Shown in pieces: positions 17,265 to 25,952 of a stretch of 61,648 nt of DNA (within the stretch, counting starts at the first letter, position 1; every line of letters begins with the position of its first letter). The stretch spans positions 1 to 61,648 of the forward strand of contig JBBQQG010000004.1 in the NCBI GenBank assembly GCA_038216175.1, written 5' to 3'. The stretch is from JBBQQG01 sp038216175. Its GTDB lineage: Bacteria; Patescibacteriota; Saccharimonadia; Saccharimonadales; OMJO01. The notes under the pieces are model-generated. The model was not told the origin of the DNA and did not search any database. It saw only the letters and a list, made by a program, of their open reading frames with translations. Made by a program: the position numbers and the translations under genes.

Positions 17265-17648
17265 TTATTTTATTCTTCGACTAAATTTTAGTCCTGACCA
17301 CGTATCATCAATAGATACAACTTTAATATCGACCCAACCAAGTGGTAAGATTTTATGTCTAAAAGAATGCTCGCTTATATCAGATTTTAGGCCACTTGAC
17401 TTCTTCGGCCAGCTTAGCCATAAAGCATTACTGATTTTAACCAAATCGATAGTTTCTATACTTACATCTAATTCTTTTTGGTTGCTTATAAATAAGTGAG
17501 CCCAATCGGCAGGAAGCTCAGATTTAATATTAATATTATTTTTTAATAGTAATGTTCTGAACCATTTTGGGCTACTACTTAAAAGTACTGATTGACCTGG
17601 AAAATATCCTAGTTTGGCGAGTAAACTTCTTTGATCTGGTATTTTCAT
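17265..17648 (-). CDS. DUF3052-like protein (127 aa)
   Basis: Resembles a small conserved family I know as DUF3052: LAKLGYFPGQSVLL near the start, DWAHLFISNQKEL in the middle, then ALWLSWPKKSSG and DDTWSGLKFSRR at the end. Function of the family is not established. It overlaps the murB stop by four bases (ATGA-type junction), so the two are co-transcribed and translationally coupled. Confidence 0.7.
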   Translation of the reverse strand: MKIPDQRSLLAKLGYFPGQSVLLSSSPKWFRTLLLKNNINIKSELPADWAHLFISNQKELDVSIETIDLVKISNALWLSWPKKSSGLKSDISEHSFRHKILPLGWVDIKVVSIDDTWSGLKFSRRIK

Positions 17649-18679
17649 ACATTAGTAATTAGCTCTGGTTCCTGAACTAGGGTTAAACCAAACATATTTT
17701 GAACAGCATCGACAATTTTCTTCTTAAACAGCATAAGTTGGCTGGTTTTAGTTGAGTTTTCATTAACTATTACTAGCGGTTGACTAGGCCACGTCGCAAA
17801 TCCGGTTTCAGCGTCATGGATGCCTTTAAAGCCAGTTTGTTCAATTAACCAAGCTGCAGATAATTTTGCACCACCATCGTCGCGCGGCCAGTATACTAAG
17901 TTTCTATGTGTTTCTAATAAATCAAGCAGTAATTCTTTTGAAACTATAGGGTTTTCAAAAAATGAACCATTATTAGGAATTAAAGAAGGGTCGGGAAGTT
18001 TCGCCGAACGAATGGCGATGACTGCTTCGCGGAGAGTTTTTGCCGTATATTCAGATATTCCATTGTTTTTAAAATATTCAGTAATACTTGAATAAAAAGG
18101 CGGGATTGGCCTAGTCTTAGTGACCCTAAAAGTTATAGCAGTTATAAAAAAGCGCCCTCTGTCGTAGGTTTTAAAACGACTGTTACGGTATTCGAAATTA
18201 CACTCGGATGCCCGAATTGTGACTAGAGAGTCAGTTTGGCAGTCATATGCCTCAATTGTTGTTAAGACTTCAGATATTTCTCGGCCGTATGCTCCGACAT
18301 TTTGGACAGGCGTAGCACCGGCAGTGCCCGGGATAAGTGATAATTGTTCGACGCCGCTATATCCTTGTTCTACGACTTTAGCTACTACGTCATCCCATTT
18401 TTCACCAGCCCCAGCGGTCACAAATGCATTACTTTCGTCTAGCTTATATATATCTAAATGAAGAATACGGTTAACTAAGACTAAACCGTAAAACCCTTCG
18501 TCCGGCCAGATGATGTTGCTGCCGTTGCCAATCATCATGATCGGTAGGTTATTTTCTTTTCCCCACGCAACAGCTTGGGCAATTTCACTTCGTTCATTAA
18601 TTTCTGTTAAATACTTGGCAGCTCCACCTAGGTGCATGCTTGAGTAAGCGCTAAGGGGAATATTTTCTTGAATGAACAT
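17645..18679 (-). CDS. murB: UDP-N-acetylenolpyruvoylglucosamine reductase
   Basis: About 344 residues. It reduces the MurA product to UDP-MurNAc using FAD and NADPH. FAD-domain motifs GNGSNIIWPDEG and PGTAGATPVQNVGAYG, the catalytic Ser motif in NNGSFFENP and C-terminal LIEQTGFKG are seen. The frame reaches 18712, but the ATG at 18679 (MFIQENIPLSAYSSM) fits the family start. It lies nine bases after TATAAT, which itself sits inside palindrome AGGTAT-T-ATACCT (18685-18697), reminiscent of the half-sites at the murA operator. Confidence 0.95.
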   Translation of the reverse strand: MFIQENIPLSAYSSMHLGGAAKYLTEINERSEIAQAVAWGKENNLPIMMIGNGSNIIWPDEGFYGLVLVNRILHLDIYKLDESNAFVTAGAGEKWDDVVAKVVEQGYSGVEQLSLIPGTAGATPVQNVGAYGREISEVLTTIEAYDCQTDSLVTIRASECNFEYRNSRFKTYDRGRFFITAITFRVTKTRPIPPFYSSITEYFKNNGISEYTAKTLREAVIAIRSAKLPDPSLIPNNGSFFENPIVSKELLLDLLETHRNLVYWPRDDGGAKLSAAWLIEQTGFKGIHDAETGFATWPSQPLVIVNENSTKTSQLMLFKKKIVDAVQNMFGLTLVQEPELITNV

Positions 18680-18734
18680 ATGGTAGGTATTATACCTTGA
18701 TTGCACGGCCAAACCAGCGTACCATGTACCGGTA

Positions 18735-19304
18735 ATGAGTAAGAATATTGGCGACTATCCGTTTAAATCACTAGGGCAGAGATTAAGACGTCTTAGAGAA
18801 AAACAGCTAGAATCATTAGCTGAAGTATCCGGTGCTGTCGAAATAGAAACAACGCAGCTTTTTGATATAGAAAACGGAATTGTAAGACCCAGCGAAGATA
18901 TTTTATTGCTGCTCATCAGTCATTTTGCTACTAAAGAAGACGAAGCGACAAAACTATGGCATCTGGCTGGTTATGAAAATACAGATGTAGCAACAAATCA
19001 AATGATAAATGATGACGACGGTATGGCAAAACCGTCTATTATGGTTATGCCAAACGATGCCCGTATAGTCTATACAGATATGCTACACGTTATGGTGAAT
19101 AACTTTGGCGTAGTAATGAATTTTATGCAAGGGGCCGGCCCCAACAATCAGCCGTTGGCAGTTGCAAGGATAGGCATGAGTAAAGAACATGCGGTAAGCG
19201 TTTTGGAAGTATTAAAACAGACTTTGGAGCAGGCCGATAAAAACAATAAACCCAAGTCTTTGCCAAAACCTGAAAACCAACGAAAAAATCAAGATCAGCA
19301 ATAA
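18735..19304 (+). CDS. XRE-type HTH regulator with DUF3467-like domain
   Basis: A 189-residue protein. Residues 12-70 form an XRE-like helix-turn-helix (LGQRLRRLREKQLESLAEVSG). Residues about 100-165 resemble DUF3467 (DARIVYTDMLHVMVNNFGVVMNF, MSKEHAVSVLEVLKQTLEQ). The tail is Lys/Asn/Gln-rich and probably disordered. It is divergent from murB with about 55 bases between starts, so it may regulate that promoter. The HTH is fairly diverged, and DNA binding is inferred. Confidence 0.7.
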   Translation: MSKNIGDYPFKSLGQRLRRLREKQLESLAEVSGAVEIETTQLFDIENGIVRPSEDILLLLISHFATKEDEATKLWHLAGYENTDVATNQMINDDDGMAKPSIMVMPNDARIVYTDMLHVMVNNFGVVMNFMQGAGPNNQPLAVARIGMSKEHAVSVLEVLKQTLEQADKNNKPKSLPKPENQRKNQDQQ

Positions 19305-19310
19305 AAAAGT

Positions 19311-19937
19311 TTAACTGGATTTCTTGTTTAACTTGTTGTTGTATATATATGCTAAGCTAGCGATTAAAGTAACCCCGTAAAAATACCAGACAAATCTAAG
19401 CCAACCTCGCTGTAGGTTGGTTCCTAAATTAAGTGAATGAATTAAAATACCGATCATTGCTGCATCGGTCAAATAAGCAATATATTTCCACCAAGATTTA
19501 GATTCAAATTTACGTCTTAGTTCATATAAAAGAAATACTCCTAAACAAAGCGTTCCAAGTATTGCCGCCCAGCGAAGACTTGGTGCAACGTAGTGCTCGA
19601 GATAACTACCTGGCGGAAGACCAAATCCGTCGCGCCAAAGCTGGTACCAAAGTAATCCTGGATGTAGCACTATGGCTGCCAGTACTACTAAGCTTGTCAA
19701 TTCAAAGTACTTATGAAGAACGCTTTTGTCGATCTTTAAGTATTGTCGGCAAACAGCTGCAATATAATGCGACCACATTACGCCGTATGCGATTAAACCA
19801 AGTACCGGAAAAAATTGATAAGTTGACAAATGATTGAAATTCCAGCGTAAAGATTGACCCCATGCTGTAATTGCAATAACTACAGCAATTGTACTAAGCG
19901 ACCAAGCGCTTGCATTTAGTGATCGTTCTTTTGTCAT
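19311..19937 (-). CDS. Ferric-reductase-like six-helix membrane protein
   Basis: About 208 residues with six hydrophobic helices. Conserved-looking His residues occur within helices (VMWSHYIAAV, LHKYFEL, AIVLHPGLLW, GILIHSLNL), as expected for haem ligands in ferric-reductase-like or cytochrome b561-like proteins. It may pass electrons across the membrane, but no partner flavodomain is nearby. The ATG at 19937 lies eight bases after TATGCT; the in-frame start at 19955 would be inside the promoter. Family assignment is by His pattern and topology only. Confidence 0.6.
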   Translation of the reverse strand: MTKERSLNASAWSLSTIAVVIAITAWGQSLRWNFNHLSTYQFFPVLGLIAYGVMWSHYIAAVCRQYLKIDKSVLHKYFELTSLVVLAAIVLHPGLLWYQLWRDGFGLPPGSYLEHYVAPSLRWAAILGTLCLGVFLLYELRRKFESKSWWKYIAYLTDAAMIGILIHSLNLGTNLQRGWLRFVWYFYGVTLIASLAYIYNNKLNKKSS

Positions 19938-20010
19938 ACTCTGATAGCATAACAAAATATATGGGCTTTAACGAATAGACCTTAAAACAGTCAGATTAAC
20001 TTAAATTCAT

Positions 20011-20436
20011 TTACTGAATAGTGATTGTGCCAGTATCGCTGGCATTTAAATGATTATGAAAACCAAAAGTCCCTACTTTATTTACTACAAAAGTTTTAGA
20101 TTGGCCGGCAGCTATTGAACCGACATTTAAGTCAGAGTCATCAGTGTGCACTGGATGGGGATTCGAATTTAGCTGGAGTTCATTTGACGACGTATTTTTT
20201 ATAGCGACTGCATCACCAGCTTTTACAGTAGTTGAACCAGGGCTAAAACCATTATTTGAATAAGTAATTGTTGCGGCCGCTGTTTTATCAGTCGACGTTG
20301 AAGGTGTAGTATTCGTAGAGGTGCTATTAGAAGTATTATTTGAAGTTGTCGGTGTACTTTTTTTATGAACTAATAAATATCCGCCACCAAGTATAACTAT
20401 AATTGCGATAACGCCAATAATAACCGATTTGCTCAT
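20011..20436 (-). CDS. Membrane-anchored cupredoxin-like protein
   Basis: A 141-residue protein with an N-terminal hydrophobic anchor (residues 4-23), a Ser/Thr/Asn-rich linker and a cupredoxin fold domain (FSPGSTTVKAGDAV through FGFHNHLNASDTGTI). The usual type I copper Cys in the C-terminal loop is replaced: FHNHLN appears where YHCxxH is expected. NPHPVHTDD supplies further His. It may therefore bind copper in a different geometry or be non-redox. GGGAG lies seven bases before the ATG. Confidence 0.8.
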   Translation of the reverse strand: MSKSVIIGVIAIIVILGGGYLLVHKKSTPTTSNNTSNSTSTNTTPSTSTDKTAAATITYSNNGFSPGSTTVKAGDAVAIKNTSSNELQLNSNPHPVHTDDSDLNVGSIAAGQSKTFVVNKVGTFGFHNHLNASDTGTITIQ

Positions 20437-20496
20437 AAACTGCTCCCATTTAGGTTGTAACTATATAATAACAGATAAGTTCAGTTAAAAATGGAA

Positions 20497-21195
20497 TTAG
20501 GTTTTATTTTTCTTAGTAACTAAGATTGGCAATATTCCAAAACCAAGTACGAACGCATACAGCACAGCAAATCCACACATGATGCTCGGTATTGCGGATA
20601 TCGACTTTGGATTAAGCGTATTAACAACTCCTGTAGGCAATAAGAAACACAGATATCCAAATACTTGAAGAATTAGTGCTTCACGAATTTTTTGCTTAGC
20701 CGATAGGCTGAAATACAGACATAAAACAATCCCAACAAACATCCAGATATAATAGTATGTGAAATATACACCTCCAACAGAACTAGCTAACTGGAAAATA
20801 ACGTAATTACCAGCGCAAATATGAGAAGCAAACGCCGTTTTACTAAATCCGAATAATAGCGCTAAGAATATCCCCGAAAAGTAACTTAACCAGACTAAGT
20901 ATTTAAGTCTAGACTTAGTTATTTCTATAATTAAATGAAGTGCCAACGGAGGCAGCATTGTAATAGCGATAAAACCGATGCGAGACCAAAGATTAGAAAT
21001 ACCGCTATATTTACAGACATTATATTCTGCGATTTGGAATATTGCTAGAAATATAAAAAGAGAAGCAATGATCCTGGTTACAGTAGACATTTTGTATCTA
21101 ATTATGGTGTATAAGAATAATACAATTTCAATTGTAAATGTCGCTATCATTACCGGAGAAGAGAAGCAGTAAAACCGGACGCCTTCTTTTTTCAT
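20497..21195 (-). CDS. Seven-helix membrane protein of unknown function
   Basis: A 232-residue protein with about seven hydrophobic helices and short loops, resembling the 7TM sensor half of histidine kinases but with no kinase domain attached. Cys residues at predicted outer loops (NVCKYSG, HICAGNY) could pair. The start codon overlaps a perfect 10-base inverted repeat that also covers TATGCT, the probable -10 box, so the gene may be operator-controlled. Confidence 0.6.
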   Translation of the reverse strand: MKKEGVRFYCFSSPVMIATFTIEIVLFLYTIIRYKMSTVTRIIASLFIFLAIFQIAEYNVCKYSGISNLWSRIGFIAITMLPPLALHLIIEITKSRLKYLVWLSYFSGIFLALLFGFSKTAFASHICAGNYVIFQLASSVGGVYFTYYYIWMFVGIVLCLYFSLSAKQKIREALILQVFGYLCFLLPTGVVNTLNPKSISAIPSIMCGFAVLYAFVLGFGILPILVTKKNKT

Positions 21196-21222
21196 GTTGT
21201 TTCTAGCATAACAGAAACAACA
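21195..21222. repeat. Perfect inverted repeat overlapping promoter and start codon
   Basis: TGTTGTTTCT (21195-21204) and AGAAACAACA (21213-21222) are exact inverses around an 8-base spacer that holds the -10 box TATGCT of the 20497-21195 gene. There is no T-run, so a terminator is unlikely; an operator is the better reading. Confidence 0.5.
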
Positions 21223-21254
21223 TAACTATTGGCGGTCTAAATTAAAATGCCAGA

Positions 21255-22448
21255 TTATCGTCGAGGGTTCTGAAGATCTACGCCATATGAAAAGTTAGCC
21301 GTATCAATAAAGGTATCTTTATCTCGAATAATTGCCTGAGGTGGTAATTGTTCAGTCTGTGGTTTTATATTGTCTATTTTTTTAACAGCAGTACCGATTG
21401 CCAGAAATTCAATTACTCCGTTACCCAAATTGTAAATATAAGTTTTGATACCCAGTACATCATCTGCGCCTATTGCTTGTGCTTGCTCTTGGACTTTTTT
21501 AAGTGAGTTTTCACGTGCGCCGTAGATAAGCTCAGTCAGTTCTCTAATTTCGCCTTTTACAAGATTCCTAAATGATGCAACAATTCCGCCAGCCAAACCT
21601 AACGAATAAACAGATGTACCAAGCATAAGTTTAATTGGTGCGTAGCCAAGTTTCGCCAGATTCCAAGTTTCTTCTGCAGTTAGATCACTGGTAGTTACTC
21701 CTCCGACACCGCTGTCGATATCGTTAATTTCAGAATGCGTTGATGCAGTTCCTAGCATAACCATTTCTTGTACACCGGATACTCCGATTGGAAGAATGCT
21801 GGTTCGTATACCTACTACACTATTTGCACCTTTAGATTGTGCCTCGCTGATTATTCGCTGTAAAGCTAAATTTCTAGTTGTATTGAATATATCGCTATAC
21901 TGAGTTACTTCGCCTTTTGCCAGTTTTCTGATGGCGCCTACAATTCCTCTGCCAACACCAATAGAATATGCGACGTTACCAAATACGAAGCTTTTTGGAT
22001 TATAGCCAGCATCCCATTGACAGTATAATTCCTGAGCATCGGCCGATGACGTGAAACTTGCCTCGGCTTTGTTGTCGATTCTGTGAATTGTTGATCCTAC
22101 TGTTAGAAACTCTACGTTTCCAGAATGAAAAATAATTTCGCTAGTTACACCACTGGCACCAGAACCTCCAGTTTGAGAGAGTTCAGTTTCGAATCGTTCT
22201 AACGATAATCGCCGACCTTCGGCTATCATATTGGTGTATTGTTTTATTTCACCGCCGGCAATAGTTCTAAGGCTTGAACCAATACCTCCGATAAGTCCCA
22301 TCGAAAAAACACTGTTTCCGACTAGTAAATTTCCAGGCGTATAGCCAAGTAAATGAGCACAGTACATCTCATTACCAGATAGACCAGAATAACGTGTTGG
22401 TCTGGCAGTACTACTATTTTGTGTTGTTGATTTATCTTCCGGTGACAT
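21255..22448 (-). CDS. Triple YbjQ-domain protein (397 aa)
   Basis: Three tandem copies of the YbjQ / heavy-metal-binding family (PF01906-like) lie at about residues 27-125, 140-240 and 262-365. Each shows the pattern LGYxPxxLxxGxxxxSxGLxGGI, then GEIxxYTxxxxxxRxxxLxR, then a GAxxVxGIxxxxxxxGxxExLxxGTA core. Single YbjQ domains form pentamers; a three-domain chain is unusual and implies a different assembly. The metal-binding label is by family name only. GAGGT lies eight bases before the ATG. Confidence 0.8.
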   Translation of the reverse strand: MSPEDKSTTQNSSTARPTRYSGLSGNEMYCAHLLGYTPGNLLVGNSVFSMGLIGGIGSSLRTIAGGEIKQYTNMIAEGRRLSLERFETELSQTGGSGASGVTSEIIFHSGNVEFLTVGSTIHRIDNKAEASFTSSADAQELYCQWDAGYNPKSFVFGNVAYSIGVGRGIVGAIRKLAKGEVTQYSDIFNTTRNLALQRIISEAQSKGANSVVGIRTSILPIGVSGVQEMVMLGTASTHSEINDIDSGVGGVTTSDLTAEETWNLAKLGYAPIKLMLGTSVYSLGLAGGIVASFRNLVKGEIRELTELIYGARENSLKKVQEQAQAIGADDVLGIKTYIYNLGNGVIEFLAIGTAVKKIDNIKPQTEQLPPQAIIRDKDTFIDTANFSYGVDLQNPRR

Positions 22449-22507
22449 TATATTACCTCAGTTGTTAGTTGTTAAATATAGTTTAGCATTAGTTATTTTT
22501 GTTTACG

Positions 22508-23059
22508 TTATATTATTTTAAGCCAGATTAATGAGCCGACTAAAACTAAGATAAATCCACTAAGCAGTTCACTAAAAGCTTCGATTTTAGAACTTAACTG
22601 ATTGCCAATTTCTAACCCAATAAGTGCTAATACTACGCTCAATGATCCTATAATTAGAGCTGAACTAACAAGCGGTACTTTGTGTGTACCAAGGCTGAAT
22701 CCTACTATTAAGTTATCGATACTGAGCGCCAGTCCGGCCACTATAAGTTTCCAAAGCGATTTATCAGAAGCGTTATTTACATTTTTACTAGTAGTTTTGT
22801 AAAATGTTTTAAAAATAATATATAGGCCTGTAAGTATAAGCAACCCACCTCCAATATAATTAGCATGGAAACCAATTTTACCAGCGGATTGTTTACCTAT
22901 TAACAGTCCGATGATTGGCATTAGTGTTTCGAATAAACCAAAAATAATCGCAGTTTTAAATCTTATTGAATTATTAACGCCGCTAAGTCCTATAGCGATT
23001 GATGCTGCGAAATTACTCAGTCCAACCGATATGCCCAAAAGAATTATTGGATAATACAT
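22508..23059 (-). CDS. MntP-family manganese efflux pump
   Basis: A 183-residue protein with six hydrophobic helices in two inverted halves, as in MntP. The second half keeps the acidic motif (GLALSIDNLIVGFSLG), whereas the first has GLSNFAASIAIGL with Asn where MntP normally has Asp. It may still export Mn2+, with altered coordination. TAAAAT ends nine bases before the ATG. Confidence 0.75.
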   Translation of the reverse strand: MYYPIILLGISVGLSNFAASIAIGLSGVNNSIRFKTAIIFGLFETLMPIIGLLIGKQSAGKIGFHANYIGGGLLILTGLYIIFKTFYKTTSKNVNNASDKSLWKLIVAGLALSIDNLIVGFSLGTHKVPLVSSALIIGSLSVVLALIGLEIGNQLSSKIEAFSELLSGFILVLVGSLIWLKII

Positions 23060-23101
23060 AGTAACTTCATTTTAAGTATAAGTATATTGTAAAACTTATG
23101 T

Positions 23102-23482
23102 TTATTTAATATGATTTTTTTGTTCGATCGCGAAGAAAATTCCACCAGTTAGGAAGTGGATTTCTTGGTCAGTTTGATTATATATTTTTTTTAAAGTGAT
23201 TTCTGCGTAGTTAATAAATTTATCAGAATAGGCAAACTTATGAACTGCATCTACTCTCATGTTTTTTACTAGACTAAAACCATTAATAACGCTTAGTAGC
23301 GGCAAGCGTGGATACTTTTCTCTAGCTAACCTGGCATATGTATCAACTTTATCGATCGTTTGAACAGCTGTTAGTCTAAGGTCGTCTTCGAAATTGTTGC
23401 AAATTACTGTCAAATCAGATCTTGTAATTACCTGTAAATCATCTATAGAAACCTTGTCTTCACCAAAGTTAAATTCCGGCAT
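23102..23482 (-). CDS. Hypothetical protein (126 aa)
   Basis: Unrecognised soluble protein of mixed alpha/beta character with no membrane segment. It starts MPEFNFGEDK and ends in basic NHIK. A TATAAT occurs 14 bases before the ATG. The neighbour at 23571 is also an orphan of similar size. No functional motif is visible. Confidence 0.55.
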   Translation of the reverse strand: MPEFNFGEDKVSIDDLQVITRSDLTVICNNFEDDLRLTAVQTIDKVDTYARLAREKYPRLPLLSVINGFSLVKNMRVDAVHKFAYSDKFINYAEITLKKIYNQTDQEIHFLTGGIFFAIEQKNHIK

Positions 23483-23570
23483 AACTTAACAATACGATTA
23501 TAATAAATATTTGCAAGCATTACCAAAAATATATTTAAATATTTTTAAGTATATTAGTTACTTAGTAATA

Positions 23571-23999
23571 TTAACTAGATGATAAAACTCCATCACGGCG
23601 ATGGATTGATAAATTAAAGTTAAGCGCACTGCACGCCAAAGTCAGAGGCTCAACATCTTCAGGTGGCACAAGCACAATACTGTCGGGTAAATTTTTTAAT
23701 ATTTGTTGTAGTCCCAACTCATTTTCAGTTGAATCAACGCTGCATGCAAGCAGGAAACTTCCATTTTGGACCAGATCGATTCTCCATTGTGTTATTTTAT
23801 CGATAGGCGCAAAGTTAGTTACTTTGTTTGAAAAATCTATTAAATTAATAATGCTATCATCTTTCTTTTTTCGGCGCATTAAACCATAAGCATGATCTAT
23901 TACATTTTCCGAAATATCAGAATCTATTACAAATTTAAAACTTATATCTCCCGTTTCCTCAATACCTTCTTCTGGAACTACTACAATTATTTCTGCCAT
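23571..23999 (-). CDS. Hypothetical protein (142 aa)
   Basis: Not recognised. It begins with a beta-rich stretch (MAEIIVVVPEEG), has a basic patch (LMRRKKKDD) and no export signal. AGGA lies seven bases before the ATG. The GC and codon use match the neighbours. No activity can be proposed from the sequence. Confidence 0.55.
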   Translation of the reverse strand: MAEIIVVVPEEGIEETGDISFKFVIDSDISENVIDHAYGLMRRKKKDDSIINLIDFSNKVTNFAPIDKITQWRIDLVQNGSFLLACSVDSTENELGLQQILKNLPDSIVLVPPEDVEPLTLACSALNFNLSIHRRDGVLSSS

Positions 24000-24118
24000 T
24001 TAATTTTCCTGATTAATAATAATGTTTTATACTAATTAGCAGAATTATACAAGTGATAGATTGATGAAGTTATTTTTCTTGAACTTGGTTAGAGTTTAAT
24101 TTATTTATTTATAAGATA

Positions 24119-24589
24119 TTAATTAGTCTTGTCGACTGATTTACGTTTCCCAGCCATTTCTTGTAAAAGCCTCATCCAAAAATCCTTGAAGTATACAAAA
24201 CTTATAAGTAAAGATACAACAAGAATAATAGTATCTTCCGAAGTATCATTGTAATAGCGACTGGTAAGATGTAGCCACATGCCTGTCTCGTCTACCGCTA
24301 AAGCTAAACCTATGCCATAAATTAAAGCTAACCAGATTGGAGAGCGTCCTTTTCTAATAATTGCTAGATAGCCGGCAATAGCAAGTAGGATAAACCCATA
24401 CGTAAAGTGATGAATGTGATAATTACCAACCTGTAAGAAAAGACTAGGAGAAAGTCGCACAAGAAGACGTGCCAGGATGAAAGTTGGTATGAAGGCGATT
24501 AAAATCCAGAAACTTTGGTCTTTTGACTTACTTACAATAAGCTCGTCGTATATATTCCATATGATATCTTTAAGTTTGTGTTTATGCAT
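24119..24589 (-). CDS. Four-helix membrane protein with HIHHF motif (156 aa)
   Basis: A 156-residue integral membrane protein with helices at about 28-48, 60-80, 86-105 and 118-137. The motif NYHIHHFTYGF and an acidic site AVDETGMWLHL lie in or next to helices and could bind a metal or proton. TATAGT (24596-24601) ends six bases before the ATG, a leaderless layout. Function unknown. Confidence 0.6.
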   Translation of the reverse strand: MHKHKLKDIIWNIYDELIVSKSKDQSFWILIAFIPTFILARLLVRLSPSLFLQVGNYHIHHFTYGFILLAIAGYLAIIRKGRSPIWLALIYGIGLALAVDETGMWLHLTSRYYNDTSEDTIILVVSLLISFVYFKDFWMRLLQEMAGKRKSVDKTN

Positions 24590-24725
24590 GTGATCACTAT
24601 ATCAGATAGAGCTGTTGTCAAAGTATGTTTACATTGACGTTTGGATTCATATTTATATCATTTCATTGAATACATGGTGCTTTAACATTATTGTAAATTT
24701 AGATTGTCATCGTATAAAAAGTGAT

Positions 24726-24741
24726 CTTTAAGTACTTAAAG
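24726..24741. repeat. 16-base perfect palindrome
   Basis: CTTTAAGTACTTAAAG lies in the 228-base gap between the genes at 24119-24589 and 24818-25771, both on the minus strand. It may be an operator or a remnant; no T-run follows, so it is not a normal terminator. Confidence 0.4.
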
Positions 24742-24817
24742 CAGCATATTTTTTAAGGAACAGCACCTGGTATCAAGCTATAACTAAATTAATAATTAGC
24801 AACTATGCTTAAGCTGG

Positions 24818-25771
24818 CTAGTCTTCTACAAATTCTGCAGTGACACCAAATTTATCAACTCCCAGCCAAGCTCCTACTTGTTCATCTTCTTCTATTGTCC
24901 GTCCCTGAAACTCGATAAAGGGTAGGTATTGAGCTAAATGACCCCCGTAACCTTCATACGAGTTAACGCTTGCCGATGTTACTTCTATATGCAATTTCTC
25001 AACTAAGGATTGTGGATCTTTATCGTATACTTTCACTCCGCCTCTACCGTGTAGATGTCCAGTAATCAAGAGTTCAACACCTCTCAATTCTATACACTGT
25101 TCATTAAGTGCCGCCAGAGTACTATGATAGGTGTCTCTTTCTTCTTGAGCTTTTGAACGCAATGTAGCTATTTCGTTAAATACACCCACAAGTCTTTCGG
25201 GCTCTGGCACCGAATCTAGCCTGCCATAATTCGGTAAGTTCCTTCGTGCCCTTGCTCCCATTTCTAAAACTCTCTTTATTGCAAAAGCGCCGATTAAACT
25301 TTTTTGTGATGGAGGATAGATTTCGTCATGTAGAGCAATTATCAAATCGTTCGGAACCTCAATCTGATGTCCATTAAGCCCCCCACTAATAACTAAGCCA
25401 ACTTCATAAGCATGATCTTTATATCTGGGATTATCTTTGACTAATTCACCTTTAGTGTCTAATACTACACAGCCAGTCTCAAAAATGTCACCAACCACGA
25501 GATAATTTGGTAGTTTGCCAGTTGTACCGCCCTCGAACAACAAGGGAATCCTTGCAGCTACACGACGGTTTATACCATCGGTAAATGGCAAAAGAATACC
25601 GCCATTACTTGCATCTGTTGGCTTTCCTGCTAATTCTAATCCATTTGCAAGTACGTCTCCTGCCACCAAAGTTCTTGGCTGGCCGAAAGTATCGCTTCTG
25701 TACATATTGCTGCCATCACCGAAATTTTCGATGTATCCTTCTAAATTGTATGGCACTGCTCCAAAATACAT
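24818..25771 (-). CDS. Unrecognised soluble protein (317 aa)
   Basis: I do not recognise this family. The N-terminal half is beta-rich and Gly-rich; the middle (about 155-240) is helical; LLITGHLHGRGGVKVYD at about 237-253 recalls a metallophosphoesterase GHxH, but the other metal-binding blocks of that family are absent. No signal peptide is seen. A strong promoter (TTGAAA, 16 bases, TAGAAT) ends six bases before the ATG. Confidence 0.6.
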   Translation of the reverse strand: MYFGAVPYNLEGYIENFGDGSNMYRSDTFGQPRTLVAGDVLANGLELAGKPTDASNGGILLPFTDGINRRVAARIPLLFEGGTTGKLPNYLVVGDIFETGCVVLDTKGELVKDNPRYKDHAYEVGLVISGGLNGHQIEVPNDLIIALHDEIYPPSQKSLIGAFAIKRVLEMGARARRNLPNYGRLDSVPEPERLVGVFNEIATLRSKAQEERDTYHSTLAALNEQCIELRGVELLITGHLHGRGGVKVYDKDPQSLVEKLHIEVTSASVNSYEGYGGHLAQYLPFIEFQGRTIEEDEQVGAWLGVDKFGVTAEFVED

Positions 25772-25777
25772 AGATAA

Positions 25778-25805
25778 ATTCTAATTCAGTCGATTCAAGT
25801 TTCAA
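25778..25805 (-). promoter_or_regulatory. Complete promoter with leaderless spacing
   Basis: TTGAAA (25800-25805), a 16-base spacer and TAGAAT (25778-25783) end exactly six bases before the ATG at 25771. This is one of the two clearest -35/-10/start-codon arrangements in the window. Confidence 0.65.
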
Positions 25806-25818
25806 AGCATAAGCAATA

Positions 25819-25895
25819 TGGTACGCCCGGAGGGATTCGAACCCCCGACCTTCTGTTCCGAAGACAGACGCTCTAATCCACTGAGCTACGGGCGC
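25819..25895 (-). tRNA. tRNA-Arg (anticodon TCG)
   Basis: Acceptor GCGCCCG pairs with CGGGCGT (G-U at the first pair), then A and CCA. The anticodon stem TCTGT/ACAGA encloses CTTCGGA, giving TCG. T-loop TTCGAAT is standard. Confidence 0.95.
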
Positions 25896-25914
25896 GTGAT
25901 GTCTTATTTTACCC

Positions 25915-25943
25915 CTGACAAGATAATTTTACCAGAGTACAAT
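25915..25943 (+). promoter_or_regulatory. folC promoter
   Basis: CTGACA (25915-25920), a 17-base spacer and TACAAT (25938-25943) precede the folC ATG at 25953 by nine bases. The transcript leader would be only two or three bases long. Confidence 0.6.
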
Positions 25944-25952
25944 TAATAAACT

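Noticed and set aside
24602..24621. TTGACA near 24615 as the -35 box of the 24119-24589 gene
   Set aside because: Only 14 bases separate it from TATAGT, too short for a normal sigma-70 promoter.
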